A DNA stretch of 33,470 nucleotides from an uncultured Porphyromonadaceae bacterium (GTDB lineage: Bacteria; Bacteroidota; Bacteroidia; Bacteroidales; Muribaculaceae). The stretch is from assembly GCA_947175265.1 (NCBI GenBank), contig CAMWMD010000035.1, positions 1 through 33,470 on the forward strand, in the 5' to 3' direction. The notes under the pieces were generated by a model. That model was not told where the DNA came from. It saw only the letters and a list, made by a program, of their open reading frames with translations, and did not search any database. The translations under genes and the position numbers were made by a program. Below are positions 16,276 through 25,322 of the stretch, piece after piece (position 1 is the first letter of the stretch; every line of letters begins with the position of its first letter).

Positions 16276-18288
16276 ATGAAAAAGGAAATTCTGAACCGCG
16301 CAGCCGACAATATCCGTATTCTCTCTGCCGCGATGGTTGAAAGGGCTAAATCAGGTCATCCCGGCGGTGCCATGGGTGGCGCTGACTTTTTAAATGTCCT
16401 TTTCAGCGAATACCTGATTTTCGACCCTTCCGATCCGACATGGAACGCCCGTGACCGCTTCTATCTCGACCCGGGACACATGGCTCCGATGCTTTACGCA
16501 AATCTCGCGTTCTTCGGAAAATACTCTATCGACGAACTCATGAACCTCCGTCAGTGGGGAAGCCCGACTACCGGCCATCCGGAATTTGATATCGCCCGCG
16601 GTATCGAAAACACTTCCGGGCCGCTCGGTCAGGGTCACACCTTCGCCGTCGGAGCGGCTATTGCTGCCAAGTTTCTGAATACTCGCACCGGAAACCCCGG
16701 TTTCGGCAAGGAAACAATCTATGCTTATATCTCCGACGGCGGTGTCCAGGAAGAGATTTCCCAGGGTGCCGGGCGTATCGCCGGACATCTCGGCCTTGAC
16801 AACCTCATCATGTTCTATGATGCCAACGACATTCAGCTGTCTACCGAGACTTCCGAGGTAACTTCCGAAGACACGGCGATGAAATACCGAGCATGGGGAT
16901 GGAGAGTAATTGAAATCAACGGCAACGACGTGGATGAAATCCGCGAGGCCCTTGATGCAGCAAAACTTGAAAACGAGAAGCCTACACTCATCATCGGCAA
17001 ATGCATAATGGGCAAAGGTGCCCGCAAAGCCGACAATACCTCCTACGAGCGTTCTTGCAAGACTCATGGTGCTCCCCTCGGCGAGGAGGCTACCCGAAAC
17101 ACCATCATAAACCTCGGTGGCGACCCTGAAAATCCATTCCTTATCTTCGACGAGACTAAGGAACTCTATGCAGAGCGCACACGTGAACTTAAGGAGATTG
17201 TAGCCGTACGCCGCGCTGAGGAGAAGGAATGGGCCGACAACAATCCGGATATGGCAGCCGATGTGGCCGACTGGTTTGAGAACAAGTCGCCCAAAATCGA
17301 CTGGTCAATGATAGAGCAGAAGCCCGACCAGGCCACCCGCACCGCATCCGGAAACGTGCTCGCCGAACTCGCAAAGCAAGTCCCCAATATGGTGGTTTCA
17401 TCTGCCGATCTCTGCGACTCCGACAAGACCGGTGCTTTCCTCAAGCAGAGTTCAGTATTCAAGAAAGGCGACTTCTCAGGTGCGTTCCTTCAGGCTGGTG
17501 TGGCCGAACTCACCATGGCTTGCTGCTGCATAGGTATGGCTCTCCACGGAGGTGTCATAACAGCATGCGCCACTTTCTTCGTATTCTCCGACTACATGAA
17601 ACCGGCTATCCGCATGGCCGCTCTCATGGAACTCCCCGTAAAATTCATCTGGACTCACGATGCTTTCCGCGTAGGTGAAGACGGCCCCACCCACGAACCC
17701 GTGGAGCAGGAGGCTCAGATACGCCTCATGGAGAAACTTAAGAATCATCACGGCAGAAATTCCGTGCTTGTGCTCCGCCCCGCCGACGTGGAGGAGACTA
17801 CAATAGCATGGAAAATCGCCATGGAGAATGTCTATACCCCCACAGCCCTAATCCTCTCCCGCCAGAACGTGAACAATCTCCCGGCAGGAACTCCCTACGA
17901 GTTGACCGAGAAAGGTGGCTACACCGTGGCTGAGAGCGATGAAGACCCCGACATCATACTCGTGGCAAACGGCTCGGAAGTTTCGACGCTCGTCGACGGT
18001 GCGAAACTCCTGCGTGCTGAAGGGATGAAGGTGCGGGTGGTTTCCATCCCCTCGGAGGGTCTCTTCCGCGCACAGCCCATCAGTTATCAGCACGCTGTCC
18101 TCCCCGCAGGCATCAAGAAGTTCGGTCTGACAGCCGGCCTGCCCCATAACCTCATCGGGCTTGTGGGAACCCACGGAAAGATCTGGGGTCTTGAAAGTTT
18201 CGGCTTCTCCGCCCCTTACAAAGTGCTTGACGAGAAACTCGGTTTCTGTGCCGAGAACGTCTATAATCAGGTGAAGAGCATGTTCTGA
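16276..18288 (+). CDS. tkt: transketolase
   Basis: Protein of 670 residues, full length for a transketolase. It has the N-terminal KSGHPGGAMGGAD segment, the substrate-binding GPLGQGHTFAVG, and in the pyrimidine domain GEDGPTHEPVEQ and LILSRQNV. The thiamine-diphosphate/Mg2+ motif reads ISDGGVQEE...DANDI rather than the common GDGxxxEG...DDN: the first Gly is Ser and the Gly after the Glu is Glu, while the metal-binding Asp and Asn are retained. It transfers two-carbon ketol units in the non-oxidative pentose phosphate pathway in the cytoplasm. It stands alone between its own promoter and terminator. No other pentose-phosphate gene is in the window. Confidence 0.95.
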   Translation: MKKEILNRAADNIRILSAAMVERAKSGHPGGAMGGADFLNVLFSEYLIFDPSDPTWNARDRFYLDPGHMAPMLYANLAFFGKYSIDELMNLRQWGSPTTGHPEFDIARGIENTSGPLGQGHTFAVGAAIAAKFLNTRTGNPGFGKETIYAYISDGGVQEEISQGAGRIAGHLGLDNLIMFYDANDIQLSTETSEVTSEDTAMKYRAWGWRVIEINGNDVDEIREALDAAKLENEKPTLIIGKCIMGKGARKADNTSYERSCKTHGAPLGEEATRNTIINLGGDPENPFLIFDETKELYAERTRELKEIVAVRRAEEKEWADNNPDMAADVADWFENKSPKIDWSMIEQKPDQATRTASGNVLAELAKQVPNMVVSSADLCDSDKTGAFLKQSSVFKKGDFSGAFLQAGVAELTMACCCIGMALHGGVITACATFFVFSDYMKPAIRMAALMELPVKFIWTHDAFRVGEDGPTHEPVEQEAQIRLMEKLKNHHGRNSVLVLRPADVEETTIAWKIAMENVYTPTALILSRQNVNNLPAGTPYELTEKGGYTVAESDEDPDIILVANGSEVSTLVDGAKLLRAEGMKVRVVSIPSEGLFRAQPISYQHAVLPAGIKKFGLTAGLPHNLIGLVGTHGKIWGLESFGFSAPYKVLDEKLGFCAENVYNQVKSMF

Positions 18289-18310
18289 TTTCACTCTGAC
18301 CCAAATAGAA

Positions 18311-18342
18311 GCAGGATCCGGCCTCCGGATTCTGCTTTTTTT
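18311..18342 (+). terminator. intrinsic terminator of the transketolase gene
   Basis: GCAGGATCCGG and CCGGATTCTGC form a stem (one G-T pair) with loop CCT, followed by TTTTTTT. Confidence 0.92.
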
Positions 18343-18368
18343 GTCTGACCTGTCCGACCTGTCCGACC
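18342..18368 (+). repeat. three 9-bp tandem repeats after the transketolase terminator
   Basis: TGTCTGACC, TGTCCGACC and TGTCCGACC follow one another directly after the terminator T-tract. The unit length equals that of the larger arrays at the left end of the window, though the sequence differs. Confidence 0.8.
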
Positions 18369-18397
18369 AATCTCCCCTCCCGAAAATTATAAAAATA

Positions 18398-18429
18398 GTT
18401 GCCTGTTTTTAAGAAAAATATTAATTTCG
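18398..18429 (+). promoter_or_regulatory. promoter candidate of the C1 peptidase gene
   Basis: TAATTTCG at 18422-18429 differs by one base from TAnnTTTG; GTTG at 18398-18401 lies 20 bp upstream. A transcript would have a leader of about 20 bases. Confidence 0.45.
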
Positions 18430-18456
18430 CTGAATAAACCCTTATATTTTATTATC

Positions 18457-19842
18457 ATGAAACAATTGTTCATCTCCGCTCTCCTACTCTCCCTGGCTTC
18501 CGCAGGTTTTGCCGTCAACCCGAAGGGTGGTATCGACGATGCCATGCTCGGACGACTCAGATCATCCTACAAGAATGACGCCAACGACAAAGCCATTTCC
18601 AATGCCCTGAAGGCTAACGACATCAACGCGCTTGCAGTCAACAATGACACCAAAAGCCAACTTGACGACAATTTCACATATCGCGTGAAGAGCAAGGGTA
18701 TCACCAACCAGAAATCTTCAGGTCGCTGCTGGCTCTTCACAGGCCTGAACGTGTTGCGTTCTCAGATAATGGATGAGCATGACATGCCCCAGATTGAATT
18801 TTCACAGAGTTACAACTTCTTCTACGACCAGTTGGAGAAATCAAATCTCTTCCTGCAGGCGATGATCGACACCGCCAAACTCCCTGAGGAAAATGCCACA
18901 GTGCAGTGGCTGTTCGAACACCCCATACAGGACGGAGGACAGTTTACCGGTATCGCCGACAATCTCATGAAATACGGCATCGTGCCAAAGAGCGTAATGG
19001 GCGAGACTTTCACAAGTTCAAGCACTACCAACCTTCGCCGGCTTCTTTCCCGCCGTCTCCGTGAGGATGGCCTGCGTCTCCGCGAGATGGCTGCCAAAGG
19101 CGCCAAGGAATCCACGCTCATGGCCGAGAAGGAGAAGATGCTTCAGGGTGTCTACCGTATGCTTACCCTGACTCTCGGCGTGCCCCCGACAGAGTTCACA
19201 TGGACACAAAAGGATAACAAGGGGAATATCGTAAGCACAAAGACCTACACACCGCAGCAATTCTACAAGGAGTTTGCAGGCAACGATCTCAAGAACGACT
19301 ATGTGATGTTCATGAACGATCCTTCGCGCGAATACTACAAGGTCTATGAAATCGATTATGACCGCCATAACTATGACGGCTCCAACTGGAGATATATCAA
19401 CCTCCCTATCGAGGATATAAAGAAAATGGCTATCGAGAGCCTCAAGAACGGCCAAATGATGTATTCATCCTGGGATTCCGGAAAATTCCTCAACAGGGCT
19501 AACGGCACGGCAAGCCTCGAAAACTATGACTACGATTCGCTTTTCGGCACCACCTTCGGCATGAACAAGGGTGAGCGCATACGCACGAAAGACAGCGCGT
19601 CAACCCATGCGATGACCCTTTGCGCCGTTGATCTCGACGCAAACGGACAGCCCGTGAAATGGATGGTGGAGAACAGTTGGGGCCCGGTAGGCGACTACAA
19701 CGGTCATGTGGTGATGACTGACGACTGGCTGAACGAATATCTGTTCCGTCTTGTGGTGAACAAGAAATTTGTCCCCGCCGAAATCTTGAAACTCAACGAC
19801 CAGAAAGCTATCCAACTTCCCGCCTGGGATCCCTTATTCTGA
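18457..19842 (+). CDS. pepC: C1-family aminopeptidase (PepC / bleomycin-hydrolase-like), exported
   Basis: Protein of 461 residues. An N-terminal signal peptide is evident (hydrophobic stretch to about residue 19, ending AGFA). The papain-like triad is C91 in SGRCWLF, H384 in STHAMTL and N406 in VENSWGP. These spacings and the overall length match the bleomycin hydrolase/PepC branch, which removes N-terminal residues from peptides. Cytoplasmic PepC lacks a signal peptide, so this is a periplasmic or surface variant. With the Dcp-like enzyme and the C69 dipeptidase it suggests a peptide-degrading lifestyle. It is monocistronic and followed by a clear terminator. Confidence 0.92.
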   Translation: MKQLFISALLLSLASAGFAVNPKGGIDDAMLGRLRSSYKNDANDKAISNALKANDINALAVNNDTKSQLDDNFTYRVKSKGITNQKSSGRCWLFTGLNVLRSQIMDEHDMPQIEFSQSYNFFYDQLEKSNLFLQAMIDTAKLPEENATVQWLFEHPIQDGGQFTGIADNLMKYGIVPKSVMGETFTSSSTTNLRRLLSRRLREDGLRLREMAAKGAKESTLMAEKEKMLQGVYRMLTLTLGVPPTEFTWTQKDNKGNIVSTKTYTPQQFYKEFAGNDLKNDYVMFMNDPSREYYKVYEIDYDRHNYDGSNWRYINLPIEDIKKMAIESLKNGQMMYSSWDSGKFLNRANGTASLENYDYDSLFGTTFGMNKGERIRTKDSASTHAMTLCAVDLDANGQPVKWMVENSWGPVGDYNGHVVMTDDWLNEYLFRLVVNKKFVPAEILKLNDQKAIQLPAWDPLF

Positions 19843-19903
19843 TATTGAACCATGAGGAATCCCACAATCTGAAGATCGGATTCCGGGATGTGATAAAAAA
19901 ATT

Positions 19904-19934
19904 GCAGGGCCATGCCGACATGGTCCTGCTTTTT
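19904..19934 (+). terminator. intrinsic terminator of the C1 peptidase gene
   Basis: GCAGGGCCATG pairs with CATGGTCCTGC (one G-T pair), loop CCGA, followed by TTTTTAT. Confidence 0.9.
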
Positions 19935-20374
19935 ATATCGCTTATTTCATGACCGAGTCAGAATTATCCTGCTGAAACGGTCTGATTCCTTTCATGGCCC
20001 CTTAAATGCCGACTTTTTGTTAACATAAATTATACAAATTTCCCATCACTTCAGAATAAGGAATCATATACGGTAAATTTCTGATTGTGTGTATCTTACA
20101 AATATTCCTAAACTTTTTTAAAGAAATTTCTAAAAAAAATAAAAATCAATCAAACCAAATGAGTTTTATTTACGTTTTGTAAGCGAAAACGGTTAGGAAC
20201 TGACAACCAAAACCGGTTTTCAAACCTTGTTAAGTCAATCGTTAATGACTGGCACTCAGCGCGTCAGACATGATTAAAGATATAGAAAGTCGTTATGATA
20301 TTGTTGTCAAAATGTTGTATAGTCCTATTTAACTAAAGATCCCTAACATGACATCTGAAACTTTACTACCTTTT
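19935..20374. other. long AT-rich gap without a convincing gene
   Basis: About 440 bases between the C1 peptidase terminator and a second plus-strand terminator. It contains a palindrome AAAACCGGTTTT at 20209-20220 and a 20-codon ORF at 20270-20332 (MIKDIESRYDIVVKMLYSPI). Only an imperfect -7-like sequence (TACGTTTTG, 20171-20179) was found. No protein gene of normal length is apparent on either strand. Confidence 0.6.
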
Positions 20375-20407
20375 GGGCAGAAGAGCGAATCTCTGCCCCA
20401 TTTTTTT
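20180..20407 (+). ncRNA. candidate small transcript ending in its own terminator
   Basis: A plus-strand terminator at 20375-20407 has no annotated gene in front of it, because the upstream peptidase gene already ends in a terminator at 19904-19934. The interval could therefore hold a small RNA or the 20-residue peptide ORF at 20270-20332. The 5' end is a guess based on the weak -7-like sequence. No known RNA family was recognised. Confidence 0.3.
20375..20407 (+). terminator. intrinsic terminator without an assigned gene
   Basis: GGGCAGA and TCTGCCC form a 7-bp stem around a 10-base loop and are followed by CATTTTTTT. It is oriented for plus-strand transcription. Confidence 0.8.
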
Positions 20408-20438
20408 CGTTAGAGTCAAATTACCCGAAAAACTAACG

Positions 20439-20478
20439 GAGGAGGAAATTTCCGGGATATCCCGGAAGTTTCCTCCTC
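20439..20478 (-). terminator. 40-bp near-perfect palindrome after gltB
   Basis: Arms 20439-20458 and 20459-20478 (GAGGAGGAAATTTCCGGGAT and its complement) differ at one base pair and have no loop. It lies 32 bases beyond the gltB stop. On the minus strand it is followed by CGTTAGTTTTTCGG. Its loop-free architecture resembles the 48-bp palindrome after the Ca2+ ATPase. Confidence 0.75.
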
Positions 20479-20510
20479 TTTCTGTTTCCACTAATATTAC
20501 GTCGTTCAAA

Positions 20511-23500
20511 TCATTTCTTTTTCTCCATAAGAGCCTTATACTCCACCGGGGTCACCTTGATGAACTGAGGAAGATAAGTTTCCCAGTCGTCGAGCATACG
20601 CTTCGCAAGTTTGCTCCGGGTGTAACGGTAATGATCCTCGATGAGACCTTTGAGTTCGGCTATCTCATCGTCCTCCTTAAGCAACGTCAACTCTACCATA
20701 TCCATGTTGATATAGTAATCTACGTTGCCCGAGCGATTCCAGATATAGGCGATACCGCCGCTCATGCCGGCACCGAAATTACGCCCCACCTTGCCAAGTA
20801 CCACCACGCGGCCTCCGGTCATATACTCGCAGGCATGGTCGCCCACACCCTCGACAACAACGTTCGCACCACTGTTGCGGACAGCGAACCTCTCACCTAC
20901 ACGACCGTTGACATACATCTCTCCGGCTGTGGCTCCGTAAAGGAGCGTGTTGCCGGCTATCGCGTTACTCTCGGCAGCGAAAGTGGTATCTCTCGGGGGA
21001 ACAACGATGATGCGTCCACCCGACAAGCCTTTGCCGACGTAGTCGTTGGCATCTCCCTCCAACTTGAGGGTGACTCCTTTGCAGAGGAATGCTCCGAAAC
21101 TCTGGCCTGCGCTCCCTGAGAAAGTGAGGTTGACGCTGTTGTCGGGCAAACCCTCACCACCGAAACGCTTGGTGATGTAGCCGGAAAGCATCGAGCCTAC
21201 CGAGCGATCGGTATTGACTATGGGCATACCCAAAGATATGGCCTGCTGGGAATCTATGGCATTGCTTATCAACTGCAGCAACGCGCTATCCTTGACGTGG
21301 TCAAGTTTGTGATCCTGTGGTGTCGTGAAATGGAGATGTGCCTCGGGATTTTCCGCAGCGACATGGAAAAGACGTGAGAAATCCACCTTGGAGGCTTTTG
21401 ACTCGGGAGCCGTCTCAACCTTACGGAGCAGGTCGGCCCGACCCACAATCTCATCAAGATTCTTATATCCCATTGCTGCGAGACGCTCGCGTATATCGCG
21501 TGCCATGAAACGGAAATAATTCACGAGATACTCGTAACGCCCGATGAATTTCTTACGCAACTCCGGATTCTGAGTAGCCACACCCTTAGGACAGGTGTTG
21601 GTGTGGCACTTGCGGATCATGCAGCAGCCGAGCACCACGAGAGCGGCTGTACCGAAACCGTATTCCTCCGCACCGAGCATCGCACTCACCATCACGTCAT
21701 GCGGGCTCTTGAGCTGACCGTCGACCTGAAGGCGCACCTTACCGCGGAGATTGTTCATGACGAGTGTCTGCTGTATCTCGGCGAGCCCTATCTCGGCAGG
21801 CACACCCGCATGCTTCATTGAACTTGCGGGGCTCGCGCCTGTTCCGCCGTCGCAGCCGCTTATCAGAATCTTGTCGGCCTTCGCCTTCGCCACACCGGCG
21901 GCGATTGTGCCCACACCGCTCTCCGATACCAATTTCACGCTTATCTGTGCCTCCGGATTGATATTCTTAAGGTCGAAGATAAGTTGGGCGAGGTCTTCTA
22001 TCGAATAGATGTCGTGGTGCGGCGGAGGTGAAATCAGGGTGATGCCGGGAAGTGAGCGGCGTGTCTTGGCAATCACCTCATCGACCTTGAAGCCGGGCAA
22101 CTGCCCACCCTCACCGGGTTTAGCACCCTGGGCTACCTTAATCTGTATCTCATCAGCATTCACAAGATACTCGGCATCCACACCGAAACGTCCGGAGGCA
22201 ACCTGCTTCACGCTGCTGCGCGCCCAGGTGCCGTCTGGTCTAACCTTGTTGCGCTCCGGGTCTTCGCCACCTTCACCGGTGTTGCTCATACCCCCTATCT
22301 TGTTCATCGCTATCGCAAGAGCCTCATGTGCCTCCTTGCTTATGGCGCCAAACGACATCGCCTCCGTGCAGAACCTGCGCATGAGGCTCTCCTCGCTCTC
22401 AACCTCCTCGACAGGGATAGGCTTGCGGTCGCTTTCCACGGTGATGAGGTCACGAAGGAAAATAGGCTCCGGCTTATCCTCCACGAGAGTGACGTATTCC
22501 TTGAATTTATCGTAATCGTTCTCCCATGTAGCTTTCTGGAGGGCTTTCACCACGGGGGGATTCCAAGCATGGAGCTCGCCTGCCTTACGGAAATTGTAGT
22601 TGCCGAAATCCTGGAGTTTGGCCTCCTCGGTCTCGAAGGCAAGACGGTGGTTGTGGAGCACATCCTGAGCCACCTCGTCTATACCTATACCCTCGATCGG
22701 GGAGGGAGCGCCACCCATGTAACGGCTCAGGAGGCGCGAACTTACGCCCAAAGCCTCAAAGAGGGCACATCCGCGGTAACTCCTTATGGTGGAGATACCC
22801 ATCTTCGACATTATCTTCAGGATACCTTTGTTGACTGCCTTTATGTAATGCTTCTCCGCACCTTCGTAATCCAACTGAATCTCTTTCTTGTCGACGAGAT
22901 CCTTCAATATGGCGAATGCCATGTAGGGATTGACCGCACTCGCTCCATAACCCATAAGGAGGGCGACGTGCATAACCTCACACACCTCCCCGGTCTCCAC
23001 AAGAATGGCTATCTGCGAACGCTTCCTGCGTGCCACGAGATGATGATGCACGGCGGAAAGGGCGAGCAGTGAGGGTATGGCCGCATATTTGGAGTTGACG
23101 TTGCGGTCGGAGAGCACCATATAGTTGTAACCCTTGTCTACCGCTTCCTCCGCCTCAACGCAAAGCCTCTCGATAGCCTCTTCCATAGCCTTGACGCCAC
23201 CCTCGGCCTCAAAGAGCATCGACACGGTAAGGGTATTGAACCCTTTATACTGGAGATGACGCAACTTATCGAGCTCGCTGTCGCTGACTATCGGCGAAGG
23301 CATCATCACCACATTGCAAAGTTCGGCGGAGGGCTGGAGAATATTCTTGCGCACCGCCCCGACATAACTTGTCAGCGACATCACGAGTTCCTCCCTTATA
23401 GGGTCGATAGGGGGATTGGTGACCTGGGCGAATTGCTGGCGGAAATAATTGAAGAAACGCTGCGGCATCTTCGAAAGTATCGCCGGAGGGGCATCGTTAC

Positions 23501-24989
23501 CCATAGAGGCAAGCGGCTCCTGCGCATTCAGCGCCATAGGCTTGATTATCCTCTCGATATCCTCCACGTCATAACCGAAAGCCACCATCTGGCGCTCACG
23601 GTCCTCAACCTCGTGGCTCACCTTGCGGCCGCTCTTTATGTCGCTGAGCACAATCCTGTTCTGGTCGATCCAATCCTTATAGGGATGCTCGTTGGCGAGT
23701 TCGTTCTTTATATCGCGGTCTATGAGTATCTTACCCTCCTCGGTGTCGACCATAAGTATCTTACCCGGTTTCAGGCGCGACTTATGTTCTATGTCGGCGG
23801 GATCCACATCGAGCACTCCGGTCTCGGAGGCTATGATCATCTCCCCGCTCTTGGTCACCACCACCCTGGCAGGACGGAGTCCGTTTCTGTCAAGCATACC
23901 CCCGGCGTAACGTCCGTCGGAGAAGATGATGGCGGCCGGACCATCCCATGGAGCCATGAAGATGGAGTGATACTCATAGAAGGCGAGCAGACGACGTGAC
24001 AGGGGATTCTGCTCGTTGCAACTCTCCGGCACCATCATGGCCAAAGCGTGCGGAAGGCTCATCCCTGAGCGTACGAAAAACTCAAGCGCGTTGTCAAAAG
24101 ATGCGCTGTCGCTCATACCGGGCTGTATCACCCCTCCTATCTTCTCCATCTTTCCCAGATTCTCAGGCTCCACGATAGCCTCGCGGGTCGACATCCAGAA
24201 ACGGTTGCCCCTGATGGTGTTGATCTCACCGTTGTGCCCTATCAGGCGGAAAGGCTGGGCGAGCCTCCATGTGGGGAAAGTGTTGGTGGAGAAACGGGAG
24301 TGCACCAGGGCTATCGCGCTCGTGAAATAGGGGCTCTGGAGATCCTTGAAATAGCCGCGCAACTGGAGGGAGGAGAGCATACCCTTATATATCAGCGTGC
24401 GCGTGGAGAGACTTACGATATAACAGGAGTCTTTGTCAACAATTTCCTCACTTTCCAGGACAGCCTGCTCTATCCTTTTACGGATTACGTAAAGGAGACC
24501 CTCGAGTCGCTCACGGTTGTCGCACCCCACGATGAAGAGCTGGCGTATCACAGGCTCTGTGACCAGCGCATCATGCCCGAGCACGGAGGAGTCAACCGGC
24601 ACATCGCGTGTGTGCATCAGGAAAAGGCCCTGCGCCTTTATCTCGCGGTCGATGATTTCCTCAAATTTGCGGCGGTCGGACTCATCTTTCGGGAGGAAGA
24701 CCATACCTACGCCGTATCTCCCCTTCTCCGGCACGGGTATACCGTTAAGTAGAATGTATTCATGTGGAATCTGCACCATGATGCCGGCGCCGTCGCCGGT
24801 CTTGTCGTCGGCTCCCTCGGCGCCGCGGTGGGCCATGTGCTCAAGCACCTTGAGACCCTGGTCGACTATGGAATGGTGTTTGCTGCCGTCGATCTTAACT
24901 ACGAGACCCACTCCGCAGCCGTCATGCTCATACGAGGGGCTGTAGAGCCCTTCTCCTGCTTTTGGTTGAATTGTTGACATTGACATCAT
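20511..24989 (-). CDS. gltB: glutamate synthase large subunit
   Basis: Protein of 1492 residues, the usual size of the NADPH-GOGAT alpha subunit. After a short propeptide the N-terminal nucleophile is C25 (YEHDGCGVGLV), starting the glutaminase domain. The central and FMN-binding domains follow (GEGGEDPERN, KPGEGGQLPG, ISGCDGGTGASP), then the 3Fe-4S cysteines in CCMIRKCHTNTCPKG, and finally the glycine-rich GXGXG beta-helix (SGGRIIVVPP, GGRVVVLGKVGRNFGAGMSGG). It makes two glutamates from glutamine and 2-oxoglutarate. The small subunit gene gltD, normally adjacent, is not in this window. Three possible ATG starts (24989, 24986, 24980) lie close together; the first is used. Confidence 0.96.
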   Translation of the reverse strand: MMSMSTIQPKAGEGLYSPSYEHDGCGVGLVVKIDGSKHHSIVDQGLKVLEHMAHRGAEGADDKTGDGAGIMVQIPHEYILLNGIPVPEKGRYGVGMVFLPKDESDRRKFEEIIDREIKAQGLFLMHTRDVPVDSSVLGHDALVTEPVIRQLFIVGCDNRERLEGLLYVIRKRIEQAVLESEEIVDKDSCYIVSLSTRTLIYKGMLSSLQLRGYFKDLQSPYFTSAIALVHSRFSTNTFPTWRLAQPFRLIGHNGEINTIRGNRFWMSTREAIVEPENLGKMEKIGGVIQPGMSDSASFDNALEFFVRSGMSLPHALAMMVPESCNEQNPLSRRLLAFYEYHSIFMAPWDGPAAIIFSDGRYAGGMLDRNGLRPARVVVTKSGEMIIASETGVLDVDPADIEHKSRLKPGKILMVDTEEGKILIDRDIKNELANEHPYKDWIDQNRIVLSDIKSGRKVSHEVEDRERQMVAFGYDVEDIERIIKPMALNAQEPLASMGNDAPPAILSKMPQRFFNYFRQQFAQVTNPPIDPIREELVMSLTSYVGAVRKNILQPSAELCNVVMMPSPIVSDSELDKLRHLQYKGFNTLTVSMLFEAEGGVKAMEEAIERLCVEAEEAVDKGYNYMVLSDRNVNSKYAAIPSLLALSAVHHHLVARRKRSQIAILVETGEVCEVMHVALLMGYGASAVNPYMAFAILKDLVDKKEIQLDYEGAEKHYIKAVNKGILKIMSKMGISTIRSYRGCALFEALGVSSRLLSRYMGGAPSPIEGIGIDEVAQDVLHNHRLAFETEEAKLQDFGNYNFRKAGELHAWNPPVVKALQKATWENDYDKFKEYVTLVEDKPEPIFLRDLITVESDRKPIPVEEVESEESLMRRFCTEAMSFGAISKEAHEALAIAMNKIGGMSNTGEGGEDPERNKVRPDGTWARSSVKQVASGRFGVDAEYLVNADEIQIKVAQGAKPGEGGQLPGFKVDEVIAKTRRSLPGITLISPPPHHDIYSIEDLAQLIFDLKNINPEAQISVKLVSESGVGTIAAGVAKAKADKILISGCDGGTGASPASSMKHAGVPAEIGLAEIQQTLVMNNLRGKVRLQVDGQLKSPHDVMVSAMLGAEEYGFGTAALVVLGCCMIRKCHTNTCPKGVATQNPELRKKFIGRYEYLVNYFRFMARDIRERLAAMGYKNLDEIVGRADLLRKVETAPESKASKVDFSRLFHVAAENPEAHLHFTTPQDHKLDHVKDSALLQLISNAIDSQQAISLGMPIVNTDRSVGSMLSGYITKRFGGEGLPDNSVNLTFSGSAGQSFGAFLCKGVTLKLEGDANDYVGKGLSGGRIIVVPPRDTTFAAESNAIAGNTLLYGATAGEMYVNGRVGERFAVRNSGANVVVEGVGDHACEYMTGGRVVVLGKVGRNFGAGMSGGIAYIWNRSGNVDYYINMDMVELTLLKEDDEIAELKGLIEDHYRYTRSKLAKRMLDDWETYLPQFIKVTPVEYKALMEKKK

Positions 24990-25050
24990 ATAGACCTGAA
25001 ATAATTCGATTGATTCCTGTCATCAGGGAACAATCTTGTCAAATATTTTG

Positions 25051-25081
25051 CAAAATTATAATTTTTTTGAATATTTGCAAA
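25051..25081 (-). promoter_or_regulatory. promoter of gltB
   Basis: On the minus strand TTTG (complement of 25078-25081), a 19-bp spacer and TAATTTTG (complement of 25051-25058) match the Bacteroidota consensus. The leader would be about 55 bases. Confidence 0.7.
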
Positions 25082-25322
25082 GCCTAAAACCGAATAAATT
25101 GCAATTTTAACATTTTCACTCTTATATTTCTGCCATTATGTCTCCCTTTAAACCCTAAATTTTATCTAAAATACCCTTTTTTTGCATATTTTTTTTTAGG
25201 GTCTGTAAACTTTTACCATACCTCAAACGTATTTAGTATGTGATTGGTCAAGACTTCAATCCTTGAACGATTCCAAGCACATAGAATTTTTCCATTATTG
25301 CAAAAATCAAAACTAAACTCTT
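25082..25322 (+). other. AT-rich upstream region of the OmpA gene
   Basis: The 240 bases upstream of the OmpA-family gene contain an inverted repeat ACCCTAAA (25152-25159) / TTTAGGGT (25195-25202) and long T-runs. No exact TAnnTTTG box was found in the plus direction, so its promoter is not assigned. No small gene is apparent. Confidence 0.5.

Noticed and set aside
20373..21119. Plus-strand frame of 248 codons past the orphan terminator
   Set aside because: Most of it lies antisense to the strongly supported gltB gene and its 5' part spans the terminator and palindrome; no recognisable product.
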